NCBI GenBank assembly: GCA_003457135.1
Contig: DMSQ01000097.1
Span: forward strand, 35,269-99,268
Origin: Prolixibacteraceae bacterium
Lineage (GTDB): Bacteria > Bacteroidota > Bacteroidia > Bacteroidales > Prolixibacteraceae
Direction of reading: 5' to 3'
DNA length: 64,000 bases
This document shows positions 1 through 7,394 of this stretch, in pieces. The translations under genes were made by a program, and so were the position numbers. Positions within the stretch are counted from its first letter, which is position 1, and each line of letters starts with the position of its first letter. The notes under the pieces were generated by a model. It had not been told where the DNA came from, searched no databases, and saw only the letters and a list, made by a program, of their open reading frames with translations.

Positions 1-335
1 ATGAAAATGTTTTCGCTGGCCATTTCCTCCCATATATTCCGGTAAATTTCCTGAGCCTTTTGCTGCTGCTGAACAACAGTTTCCTGTATTTTATCGTACA
101 ATTCGGCGGGAGTCATATCGCCCAAAAGAGATTCCTCGTCTTTTCCAAACTCAAGCATACGCCGTACAGCAGCTACCCGGACCCTAAAGAACTCATCAAG
201 GTTATTCGAAAAAATGCCAAGAAAACGGATTCGTTCGAACAATGGAACCGTCGGATCTTCAGCCTCCTGAAGAACCCGGGCATTAAACGAAAGCCAGCTT
301 AATTCGCGGTTATTGTATATGCTGTTGTTGTCCAT
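1..335 (-). CDS. ppk: Polyphosphate kinase 1, N-terminal part (3' end outside window)
   Basis: Reading the minus strand from the ATG at 335-333 gives an open frame that runs off the left edge (111 codons visible). It begins MDNNSIYNNRELSWLSFNAR and continues through NNLDEFFRVRVAAVRR, the hallmark of the PPK1 N-terminal domain. PPK1 reversibly polymerises the gamma-phosphate of ATP into inorganic polyphosphate in the cytoplasm. The catalytic histidines and the phospholipase-D-like domains lie outside the window. No start codon further upstream fits this frame, and the family normally starts about ten residues before RELSWL. The identification is firm; integrity of the rest cannot be judged. 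Confidence 0.93.
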   Translation of the reverse strand, partial: MDNNSIYNNRELSWLSFNARVLQEAEDPTVPLFERIRFLGIFSNNLDEFFRVRVAAVRRMLEFGKDEESLLGDMTPAELYDKIQETVVQQQQKAQEIYRNIWEEMASENIF

Positions 336-379
336 TCTTTTAGTTTTATCTGTGCGAAAAGCACCTATGAAACAGTTTA

Positions 380-979
380 TTATAGGTTTAGCTTATCTAA
401 TCCTTTCTGTACAGCTTCCTGAAATGCCGGAAGTTCGATGATTTCACTCAAACGTAAAATCTGCTGTTTTGGTGTTTGGGTTTCGTCCTGAATGAACAAT
501 TCGAACCAGCCCACCTGTTGCCATTGATTCAGTTTGAAACCGACTTTAGAGAATTCGCCGCATTTGTGGTACCCGAAATACTCGTGAAACGCAACACTCG
601 GTTCGTTGGGCATGGTAATGATAGCCAGCAAATTGGCGATTCCCTGATAACGCACCATTTCGTGCAAACTGGTGTAGAGCGCATAGGCTACTTTTTTACG
701 GTGAAAATCAGGATGAACATATACCGAAACTTCCTTGGTCCACCGGTACGAAGCCCGGTGGCGGTATTCTGATGCATAGGCATATCCGGCAATGTGACCA
801 TCTATATCGCAAACCAGAAAAGGCAATTCGTCCATTATTCCCCGAATCCGTTCCCAGAATGACTCCTGGTCAGGAACAATTTCTTCGAAAGTGACTGCGG
901 TATGGAGAATAAACGGGGTGTATATTTCCAGAATTCCCGGCACATCACGTTGTTCTGCAAGGCGGATGGTTGCGTTCAT
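380..979 (-). CDS. GNAT-family N-acetyltransferase, phosphinothricin/MnaT type
   Basis: This is a 199-residue protein starting MNATIRLAEQRDVPGILEIY. Features typical of the Pat/MnaT branch of GNAT enzymes are an AVTFEE segment near residue 30, RWTKEVSVYVHPDFHRKKVA (the acetyl-CoA P-loop region) near residues 80-98, and a late GFKLNQWQQVGWFE block. Family members acetylate amino groups of small molecules such as phosphinothricin, methionine sulfone or other amino acids, using acetyl-CoA. It stands alone between ppk and prfB with its own start. The C-terminal 25 residues extend past the usual end. Actual substrate is unknown; family assignment is confident. Confidence 0.85.
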   Translation of the reverse strand: MNATIRLAEQRDVPGILEIYTPFILHTAVTFEEIVPDQESFWERIRGIMDELPFLVCDIDGHIAGYAYASEYRHRASYRWTKEVSVYVHPDFHRKKVAYALYTSLHEMVRYQGIANLLAIITMPNEPSVAFHEYFGYHKCGEFSKVGFKLNQWQQVGWFELFIQDETQTPKQQILRLSEIIELPAFQEAVQKGLDKLNL

Positions 980-1014
980 AAGTTATCGTCTAAAATCATA
1001 CGAAGGTCATCCAA

Positions 1015-1093
1015 TTGTCATTTATAGTCATTAAATTGTCATTCAAAATGACGCGAAGCAAATGATAATCAATGACGTGAAACAAATGACAAC
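1015..1093. repeat. Interspersed GTCATT/AATGAC repeat between GNAT gene and prfB
   Basis: Three GTCATT motifs on the left are followed by AATGAC-type motifs on the right, giving an imperfect inverted arrangement. The right half is also a direct repeat of about 24 bases, AATGACgcgaagcAAATGAT followed by AATGACgtgaaacAAATGAC. It lies upstream of the GNAT gene and downstream of prfB, in a convergence-free spacer. Function is unknown; it has the look of a dispersed intergenic repeat. Confidence 0.6.
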
Positions 1094-1121
1094 AAGTATC
1101 TATTTATAATCAATCCCTCAG

Positions 1122-2214
1122 TTAATTTTCATCGCTGAATTCCATCAGGAATGCCTTAATGAAGCCATCAATATCGCCATCAAGAACGGCATTCACATTG
1201 CCCGATTCAAAATTAGTCCGGTTATCTTTTACTAATTTGTAAGGTTGAAGAACATAGGAACGGATTTGCGAACCCCATTCAATCTTCTTTTTTGAGGCAT
1301 TAACCAATTGTTCGGCTTCACGGCGTTTCCGAAGTTCGAGTTCGTACAATTGCGATCTCAGCAATCGCAGTGCATTTTCCTTGTTATTCAACTGTGAGCG
1401 GCTTTCGGTATTTTCAATGATAATTCCTGAAGGGGCATGCTTCAACCGGACACCGGTCTCCACCTTATTTACATTTTGTCCGCCAGCGCCACCCGAACGA
1501 AAAGTATCCCATGAAATGTCCGAATCTTTAATTTCGATTTCGATGGAATCGTCGATAGCCGGCGATACAAAAACTGAAGCGAATGAAGTCATCCGTTTGC
1601 TTTGTGCATTAAATGGCGACAGACGCACCAACCGGTGAACACCGTTTTCGCTTTTCAGGTAGCCATAGGCATATTCGCCTTCAAATTCGATGGAGCAACT
1701 TTTAATCCCCACCTCATCGCCACCGTGATACTCGACAGTTTTAACCTTATAACCTTGCCTTTCGCCATACCTCATATACATGCGCATGAGCATTTCAGCC
1801 CAGTCATTGCTCTCCGTTCCACCCGCTCCGGCATTGATTCGCAAAATGGCTCCCAGTTTATCCTCCTCTTTCCGGAGCATATTTTTGGTTTCGAGCGATT
1901 CGATTAAAAATAAAGTATGATTGAAATGTTCCTCAATGTCTTCCTCGGTAGCTTCTCCCATTTCATAGAAGTCGTATAAAACGAGCAAATCTTCCATGTT
2001 TTTGGCCACTTCATGATATCCATCGGTCCATACTTTTACCGACCTGATGACTTTCATCTGTGCTTCAGCTTGTTTGGGATTGTTCCAGAAATCAGGATCC
2101 TGGGTTTTAAGCTCTTCTTCCTGAAGTTGAATTAATTTCTGATCGTAGTCAAAGATGCCTCCTTAACGCAGCCTGGCGATCAACAAGATCTTTTACCTGT
2201 TCTTTGAGAATCAT
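1122..2214 (-). CDS. prfB: Peptide chain release factor 2 (programmed +1 frameshift)
   Basis: RF2 recognises UGA and UAA stop codons and triggers peptidyl-tRNA hydrolysis. The gene is read in two frames. The ATG at 2214-2212 opens 21 codons ending ...LRRHL before an in-frame TGA at 2151-2149. Slipping +1 at CTT-T continues into DYDQKLIQLQEEEL and DPDFWNNPKQAEAQ and then the long frame to 1122, giving 363 residues against about 365 in E. coli. The SPF anticodon-like tripeptide (about residues 199-201) and the GGQ catalytic loop (about 244-246, in SGGAGGQNVNKVE) are present. A naive gene call starting at 2057 would miss the first 52 residues. Autoregulation by RF2 level is expected from the frameshift. 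Confidence 0.96.
2149..2163 (-). promoter_or_regulatory. RF2 programmed +1 frameshift site
   Basis: On the minus strand the sequence reads AGGAGG CAT CTT TGA C. It has an internal Shine-Dalgarno-like hexamer (2163-2158), a 3-nt spacer, the slippery CTT codon and the UGA stop followed by C. The layout and spacing equal the known E. coli site (AGGGGG TAT CTT TGA C). Slow UGA decoding when RF2 is scarce favours the shift, so the protein controls its own synthesis. Confidence 0.95.
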
Positions 2215-2239
2215 TTTCGGATTTATAATTAATACAAGG

Positions 2240-2247
2240 CAAATGTA
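2240..2247 (-). promoter_or_regulatory. Bacteroidota -7 promoter element for prfB
   Basis: The minus strand reads TACATTTG, a match to the Bacteroidota -7 consensus TAnnTTTG, 26 bases before the prfB ATG. No convincing -33 TTTG is seen. Confidence 0.5.
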
Positions 2248-2277
2248 GAAAATGAAACGGTATAAATAAAGAAAAGT

Positions 2278-2979
2278 CTATTTTCCCCAAACCACTGTTT
2301 GATCTGTAAATGATATTGCCTGGATGTTGTTGCTGTTCCCCTGATCTTCGTACAAATAAGCATATAGCCGAACAGTATATGTTTTCCCGGTTTCAGGCGA
2401 AAAACTCCTTGCCCATCCATTTCCGCCGGAAATAACCGTAAAAGATTTTGCAGTACCTGCCAATTCATAGCTTGCAAAAACCGGAGATAGGCCATTAAAA
2501 ATATAAACGACATAACTTGATGCACCTTCGGTAACTGGCCAGGCAATATCGAGCTGATACATTTCAGTATTATAGGTACATTTTTGAATGGTTGGGATTG
2601 GTAAAACTTTATCGGATAAAACATCATCAAAAACCTGAGTTGTTCCATCAGTAAGGGCTGCAGTGAATGTGTAGGTCGTTGCTGCCGGCCTGGTAGTGGT
2701 ATATTCACTCTCGGGCATTTCGTAAATGAAATTCGTTTTCAAGCCCTGATCGGATTTCAATGAGAAGGATTTTCCGGCATCGGCCGAACTTACAACCTGT
2801 ACACTTTGGAACGAACTGTTGGTATAGGCATAGATCGAAAGGCCATAAACGGCATTGTTTCCTGCCATTTTTGATACAATCATTGCATCTCCTGAACAGA
2901 TGTTATCATCCGGATCTTTTAAACATGACACCAATGAAAAGGCGCACATAAGTAGGGCAAAATTCTTGATGGATTTCAT
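2278..2979 (-). CDS. Lipoprotein of unknown function, tandem paralogue A
   Basis: A 233-residue protein begins with a lipoprotein signal (MKSIKNFALLMCAFSLVSC, with the lipobox cysteine at residue 19). The mature part is rich in Thr, Tyr and Ser and shows no catalytic motif I recognise. Segments such as KCTYNTEMYQLDIAWPVTEG and GKTYTVRLYAYLYEDQG resemble fibronectin-III-like beta strands, so an extracytoplasmic beta-sandwich is plausible. The neighbouring frameshifted gene at 3024-3723 is a clear paralogue, with shared blocks NAVYGLSIYAYT/NTVYGLSFYAYT and SSFQSV. The two were probably transcribed together from the promoter near 3794. Function not recognised. Confidence 0.75.
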   Translation of the reverse strand: MKSIKNFALLMCAFSLVSCLKDPDDNICSGDAMIVSKMAGNNAVYGLSIYAYTNSSFQSVQVVSSADAGKSFSLKSDQGLKTNFIYEMPESEYTTTRPAATTYTFTAALTDGTTQVFDDVLSDKVLPIPTIQKCTYNTEMYQLDIAWPVTEGASSYVVYIFNGLSPVFASYELAGTAKSFTVISGGNGWARSFSPETGKTYTVRLYAYLYEDQGNSNNIQAISFTDQTVVWGK

Positions 2980-3023
2980 GAGTTAAAATTTTTGTGTCGG
3001 TAACTATGTATTTTGAAAATCAA

Positions 3024-3723
3024 CTAATCTCCCCAGGTTACATTGGTTTCAGAAACAGATGAAGCCTGAACATTGTACGAGTTGGCCTCCGATTCGTACA
3101 AAAAACCTAAAACTTTAACCTGATAGGTTTTTCCGCTTAGGAGTAAACCCGGATAACCATCCGCCGCCATTTGCACTGATTGAGTAGGCTTTTACTGTAT
3201 TAGGCAATTCGGCGCTTCCAAAAACCACCGTCGAACCATCCAGAATGTTAATGGCGTAACTGTCGGCATCAGTTAGCGTAGCCCAGCTTACTTCAAGTAA
3301 ACGCTTTGTTGCATTGTATTCGCATTTTTCAATTACAGGCAACGACAAGGCTTTGTCAGACAAAATATCCTGAAATTCGTGAGTAGCGCCATTTTCGAAA
3401 ACAGCAGAAAAATTATAGGTTGCGGCAGTTGGTTTGGATGCAGTAAATTCAGCATCAGGAGTTTCGTATAAAAAATTAGTTTTGTAATCCTGATTTGATT
3501 TCAAGGTGTAAATTTTATCAGGAACTGTTGTATTTACTGCTTTTACACTTTGGAAGGAGCTAAATGTATAAGCATAAAAGGATAAGCCATAAACAGTATT
3601 TGTTCCTGATTTTTTTGTAACAATTAATACATCGCCCACCCCTGTTGGTTGCGACTCCTCCTTGCTACAGGAAGAAATATAAAAAGCGAAAAATAGAATT
3701 ACTAAAATATTGAACTGTTTCAT
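3024..3723 (-). pseudogene. Lipoprotein paralogue B, frameshifted near its 3' end
   Basis: The frame starts at 3723 with a lipoprotein signal (MKQFNILVILFFAFYISSC) and closely parallels its neighbour until residue about 195 (GGWLSGFTPK). There it leaves the paralogue's frame and stops at 3117-3115. One base past the CCT at 3141-3139, the shifted frame reads SGKTYQVKVLGFLYESEANS and ends VTWGD at a TAG (3026-3024). This matches the paralogue's GKTYTVRLYAYLYED and VVWGK. A single net indel at about 3138 therefore separates two halves of a once complete 234-residue protein. It may be a real mutation or a base-calling error; the rest shows no decay. Confidence 0.8.
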
Positions 3724-3793
3724 GGTTATGTTTTTTGAATATTTGGATCAATAGTGATAAAGATGCACTTCACATCCCAAAGGTTGTCTGATG

Positions 3794-3801
3794 CAAAGAT
3801 A
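3794..3801 (-). promoter_or_regulatory. -7 promoter element for the lipoprotein pair
   Basis: The minus strand reads TATCTTTG (TAnnTTTG), 71 bases before the ATG at 3723. It is divergent from the rpsP promoter. Confidence 0.45.
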
Positions 3802-3819
3802 TTTATTTTAGGAGGGGAT

Positions 3820-3849
3820 TTTGAATTCAGGATTAATGTTTTACCTTTG
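3820..3849 (+). promoter_or_regulatory. Bacteroidota promoter of rpsP
   Basis: A -33 TTTG (3820-3823) and a -7 TACCTTTG (3842-3849) are separated by 18 bases, matching the TTTG / TAnnTTTG pattern of the major Bacteroidota sigma factor. The rpsP ATG follows 46 bases downstream. Confidence 0.7.
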
Positions 3850-3895
3850 CGCCACAAATTTTTTACTAACTGTTTATCATTTAAATTAAAGCAAA

Positions 3896-4561
3896 ATGCC
3901 AGCAAAAATCAGATTGCAGCGACATGGTCGCAAACGGTTTGCTTACTATCACATTGTGATAGCTGATAGCAGGGCACCACGGGATGGTAGTAACATTGAA
4001 AGGATTGGATCATATAATCCAAACACAAATCCTGCTACAATCGATCTCGATTTTGACAAAGCCTTAACCTGGCTTGTTAATGGCGCCCAACCAACCGACA
4101 CCGTAAGAGCTATTTTATCTTACAAAGGAGTAATGTACAAAAAACATCTTTTAGGTGGAGTTGCCAAAGGCGCTTTCACTGCTGAAGAAGCTGAAACTAA
4201 ATTCGAAGCCTGGGTGGCCGAAAAAGCGAATAAAGTTCAGGCTAAAAAAGATGGATTGGTTGTCAACTCGGAATCTTCAAAGAAAGCTCAACTCGACATG
4301 GAAGCCAAAAAGAATGCAGAAAGAGCCAATGCCATTGCCAAACGCAATGCCAACGCTGCCGCTGCTGCAAGGGCCGCGTCTGCTCCTAAAGTTGAAGCGG
4401 TGGAAGAGGAAGAAGTTCCTGAAGTAACTCCGGAAGTTGCTCCTGAAATAATTCCAGAAGAAGTTCCGGAAGTTGCTCCTGAAGTTGCTCCTGAAATAAT
4501 TCCGGAAGAAGTTCCTGAAGTAGCTCCGGAAGAAGCTGCTCCTGAGAAAACTGAAGGATAA
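3896..4561 (+). CDS. rpsP: 30S ribosomal protein S16 with long repetitive acidic tail
   Basis: S16 is a small-subunit assembly protein that binds 16S rRNA. Residues 1 to about 85 are the conserved core (MPAKIRLQRHGRKRFAYYHI, RIGSYNPNTNP, AILSYKGVMYKKHL). The protein then extends to 221 residues, against about 80-90 in most bacteria. It has a Lys/Ala-rich stretch (about 100-160) and a final stretch of Pro-Glu-Val repeats (about 172-216). Extended S16 proteins are usual in Bacteroidota, but the PEV repeats are longer than I would expect. A strong promoter lies upstream and a perfect terminator hairpin sits between it and rimM. Confidence 0.97.
   Translation: MPAKIRLQRHGRKRFAYYHIVIADSRAPRDGSNIERIGSYNPNTNPATIDLDFDKALTWLVNGAQPTDTVRAILSYKGVMYKKHLLGGVAKGAFTAEEAETKFEAWVAEKANKVQAKKDGLVVNSESSKKAQLDMEAKKNAERANAIAKRNANAAAAARAASAPKVEAVEEEEVPEVTPEVAPEIIPEEVPEVAPEVAPEIIPEEVPEVAPEEAAPEKTEG
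4406..4546 (+). repeat. In-frame tandem repeats coding the Pro-Glu-Val tail of S16
   Basis: Imperfect repeats of GTTGCTCCTGAA and ATAATTCCAGAAGAA-like units encode PEVAPE / IIPEEVPE periods. The largest period is about 54 bases (PEVAPEIIPEEV.. occurs twice). The period keeps the reading frame, so tail length can change without breaking the gene. Confidence 0.75.
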
Positions 4562-4610
4562 CATATGGCCGAATCCTGTTTTAAATTTCTGTTTAAGGCA
4601 GACAAATATA

Positions 4611-4639
4611 AAAGCGACAGAGAAATCTGTCGCTTTTTT
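4611..4639 (+). terminator. Rho-independent terminator after rpsP
   Basis: AAAGCGACAGA, a GAAA loop and TCTGTCGCTTT form a perfect 11-bp stem followed by a T run. It ends only 14 bases before the rimM start, so rimM must depend on readthrough or on a very close promoter. Confidence 0.9.
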
Positions 4640-4653
4640 CTATTTTTACCAAA

Positions 4654-5190
4654 ATGGAAACAATACCAAAAGTTAATTGTGTAAAAGTTGGCTATGTTCA
4701 GAAACCCCACGGAATACACGGAGAATTGGTTATCCGGTTTCAGGAAGAATTTTACGAAACCCTTGAAGAATACCCAACTCTTTTTCTGGAAATAGATAAT
4801 CTGTTGGTTCCTTATTTCATTACCAACGAAGGATTGCGGTTTAAATCGGGTGAATCGGTCATTGCTCAGCTCGAGTGGGTTGATACGGATAAAAAGGCCA
4901 GGGAACTATCCGGATTATCGGTTTATGTCAACGAAAAGGATGTGATTGAACTGGAAGATGAAATGGTTGCACACGAACTCGTAGGATTTCAGTTGTTCGA
5001 CGAAATACTTGGGCTGATTGGCGAAATTAACCAGGTTCACGATTACTCCGGAAATGTTTTGCTTTCGGTTGAATACCAGGGTGATGAAGCGCTTGTTCCT
5101 TTAAATGTGGATTTGATCGTTAGCATTGACCAAGACAGGCGCGAAATCGTACTCCGGATTCCGGATGGAATATTTGATCTGGAGGTTTAG
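4654..5190 (+). CDS. rimM: 16S rRNA processing protein RimM
   Basis: RimM helps mature the 3' domain of 16S rRNA and binds S19 in the 30S head. The 178-residue protein has the N-terminal beta-barrel signature VGYVQKPHGIHGELVIRF (residues about 12-29). Its C-terminal PRC-barrel-like half has LVGFQLFDE and a final RIPDGIFDLEV. Length fits the family (170-180). It follows rpsP, as in many bacteria, but a terminator hairpin separates them and there is no trmD or rplS next to it. Its stop overlaps the trpS stop from the other strand (5187-5190). Confidence 0.96.
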   Translation: METIPKVNCVKVGYVQKPHGIHGELVIRFQEEFYETLEEYPTLFLEIDNLLVPYFITNEGLRFKSGESVIAQLEWVDTDKKARELSGLSVYVNEKDVIELEDEMVAHELVGFQLFDEILGLIGEINQVHDYSGNVLLSVEYQGDEALVPLNVDLIVSIDQDRREIVLRIPDGIFDLEV

Positions 5191-6188
5191 AAAAGTCTCC
5201 TGAACCCAATTACATCTTTTACTTCTTCCAATGTTTTTTGTGCTGATTCGCGGGCACGCTCGGCTCCCAGACGGGCAACCTTTCCCAGATAAGCTTCGTC
5301 TTTCAGGATTTCCAGAATACGTTCGCGTATGGGGGCTGTGAAGGCCACAATGTCTTCGGCCAGTTGTTTTTTCAGGTCGCCGTAGCGGATGCTGCAATCG
5401 TTGTAAGCCGCATCGAAATGAGACACCACATCTGGGGTCGAAACAATTTTTAAAAGGGTAAACAAGTTCTCCACTGCGTCAGTCTTTTTGCTGTTGGGTT
5501 CGATCGGACCGGCATCGGTAACGGCCCGCATCACCTTTTTGCGGATATCTTTCGGATCTTCAACCAGAAAAATACCATTCCCTTCTGATTTGCCCATCTT
5601 TCCGCTGCCATCCAATCCGGGAACTTTAATCATATCGCCGCCATCGAAGGTAAAAGGCTGTGGAAGCGGGAACAGTTCGCAGTTGTACATGCGGTTGAAA
5701 CGTCCGGCAAACTTACGCGCCATTTCCAGGTTTTGCTCCTGATCTTTCCCTACCGGTACAAATTGTGCTTTATGGATGATGATGTCGGCAGCCATTAAAA
5801 CCGGGTAAGTCAGCAAACCGGCATTCACGTTTTCGGGTTGTTTCCGTGCTTTTTCCTTGAACGAAGTGGTACGTTCCAACTCGCCCAAATAGGCATTCAT
5901 GTTCAGGAAAGCATATAATTCGGATACTTCAGGAACATCGCTTTGTATAAAAATGGTCGCTTTCTCCGGATCAATGCCGCAAGCCAGATATTCAGCCAGC
6001 ACCTGTTTAACTCCAACCTGAAGGTCTCCCGGAGTTGGATGTGTGGTGAGCGAATGAATATCGGCAATAAAAAAATAGCAGGTATAATCTTCCTGCATTT
6101 TCAAAAAGCTGCGCACTGCCCCGAAATAATTTCCGAGGTGTAAATTTCCGGTTGGCCTGATGCCACTGACAACTATCTGTTTGGTCAT
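5187..6188 (-). CDS. trpS: Tryptophanyl-tRNA synthetase
   Basis: The enzyme charges tRNA-Trp with tryptophan using ATP (class Ic synthetase). I take the start at 6188 (MTKQIVVSGIRPTGNLHLGN) rather than 6248. The family begins a few residues before the nucleotide-binding motif, and an AAGGAT sequence sits just upstream. The HIGH-like motif is PTGNLHLGN (residues 12-20) and the KMSKS-like loop is KMGKS (197-201). The 333-residue length matches bacterial TrpS. It is convergent with rimM and overlaps its stop by four bases. Confidence 0.97.
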   Translation of the reverse strand: MTKQIVVSGIRPTGNLHLGNYFGAVRSFLKMQEDYTCYFFIADIHSLTTHPTPGDLQVGVKQVLAEYLACGIDPEKATIFIQSDVPEVSELYAFLNMNAYLGELERTTSFKEKARKQPENVNAGLLTYPVLMAADIIIHKAQFVPVGKDQEQNLEMARKFAGRFNRMYNCELFPLPQPFTFDGGDMIKVPGLDGSGKMGKSEGNGIFLVEDPKDIRKKVMRAVTDAGPIEPNSKKTDAVENLFTLLKIVSTPDVVSHFDAAYNDCSIRYGDLKKQLAEDIVAFTAPIRERILEILKDEAYLGKVARLGAERARESAQKTLEEVKDVIGFRRLF

Positions 6189-6211
6189 GATATCCTTTTT
6201 AAAATGGGAAG

Positions 6212-6243
6212 CAAAAATACATGAAATGAGCATGATTCGCAAT
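6212..6243 (-). promoter_or_regulatory. Promoter of trpS
   Basis: The minus strand reads TATTTTTG (6219-6212), a TAnnTTTG match, with ATTG at 6243-6240 about 20 bases upstream as a weak -33. The start codon at 6188 is 23 bases downstream. Confidence 0.5.
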
Positions 6244-6371
6244 AACAAGGTGATTCTTATTCAGGCAACTCCAAATCCTATTTCACGTATATAAAATCAT
6301 CAATAATGAAAAGCATAATTTTTCTGTCGTTGACTTAGTATGATTCCGGAATGCACAACTAATCTTTATCT

Positions 6372-7394
6372 ATGAAAAACTGTCTGGGAGAAAAGGAACT
6401 GATTGATATTTTTCTGACTGAACTTCCAGTCAGCCCATATATGCAAAACAAGTTCTTTGAGTCAGACGCTGAAGTTTTGACCTGCGGAACCGGCAAATTA
6501 CTTTTCACTACCGACGAATTTTCTGACGAGGATCTATTTCGTACCGATAACCCATTCCGGTTAGGATACAATCTTGCTGCTGCCACTATCAGCGATATTT
6601 TGGCGGTTAGCGGTATTCCGTATTCTTATGCCCATGCCATCAAAGCCTGCTCGTCGTGGGACCGGGAGTATGTTACGCAATTGGCGCAGGGCATTGGCGC
6701 TGTTTTAAAAATTTGTGGAATTGGCTCAATTGGAGGCGATATGGGTATGGCCAGTCATTGGAGTTACACCGGCACCTGCCTGGGATTTTCGCCTAATCCG
6801 ATCTCCAGAAAAGGCGCAACAGAAAGAGACCACATTTATATGACTGGCGCCATCGGGGCAGGAAATATCGAGGCTGCTTTTTCGCTTTATGATCGCGAAC
6901 AGATCGTGCAGTTGGAAAGCCAGTTCGCGGAGAACTATTTTCCGGTCCGGATAAAGGAATCGAAACTGATCGGGCAATGGGCTTCCTGTTGCATTGACAC
7001 CAGCGATGGCGTGTTGAATGCATTAAACACGCTTGCCGAACTTAACGGGCTCGGGTATAAAGTTGAAAATCTTCCTTATCTTCCGGAGTCAAAGTTGCTG
7101 TGCCGACTATTAAAGGTACCTAAGGAAGCGCTTTTTATAGGAGAATGTGGTGAATACGAATTACTGTTTGCTGTTCCTCCTGAAAATAATAAAGCATTTC
7201 TGAAAGCTGCTCATGCCAATGACCTGACGTTCACGCTGATAGGGGAATTCACAAAAGCTGAAACCCGGACTCTCACCGATGATGGCAAAGTTTGGAACCT
7301 GGAACGATACAGCATTTCTGCCCGTGATTACAGTTCAAAACAAGAATATCTGGATAAACTGCTTGATTTTCTGCGGAATGAATCTTACAACTAA
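6372..7394 (+). CDS. ThiL / AIR-synthase-related protein of unknown substrate
   Basis: This 340-residue protein has the PurM-like ATP-binding fold pattern of thiamine-monophosphate kinase. It has an early FTTDEFSDEDLF acidic motif, the dimer-core helix GYNLAAATISDILAVSG (about 60-76), a GSIGGDMGMASHWSYTGT loop (about 117-134), and CIDTSDGVLNAL followed by GECGEYELLFAV. It is not beside thiamine genes. It opens a run of co-directional genes (epimerase, radical SAM, UbiA, OYE, ACP, AONS, lipid kinase) and overlaps the next gene by 17 bases. A dedicated small-molecule kinase or ligase role in that pathway is likelier than TMP kinase; that is inference from position. Confidence 0.72.
   Translation: MKNCLGEKELIDIFLTELPVSPYMQNKFFESDAEVLTCGTGKLLFTTDEFSDEDLFRTDNPFRLGYNLAAATISDILAVSGIPYSYAHAIKACSSWDREYVTQLAQGIGAVLKICGIGSIGGDMGMASHWSYTGTCLGFSPNPISRKGATERDHIYMTGAIGAGNIEAAFSLYDREQIVQLESQFAENYFPVRIKESKLIGQWASCCIDTSDGVLNALNTLAELNGLGYKVENLPYLPESKLLCRLLKVPKEALFIGECGEYELLFAVPPENNKAFLKAAHANDLTFTLIGEFTKAETRTLTDDGKVWNLERYSISARDYSSKQEYLDKLLDFLRNESYN

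Noticed and set aside
60..302. Plus-strand ORF of 80 codons at the left edge
   Set aside because: It is the antisense of ppk, whose minus-strand frame gives unmistakable PPK1 motifs.
2229..2708. Minus-strand ORF of 159 codons
   Set aside because: It overlaps the lipoprotein at 2278-2979 in another frame and lacks any signal peptide or family motif.
4277..4719. Two minus-strand ORFs opposite the rpsP tail, rich in Ser/Gly/Thr or Arg/Asn/Phe
   Set aside because: They are antisense readings of the Pro-Glu-Val repeat, and low complexity keeps the frames open. No promoter or start context supports them.
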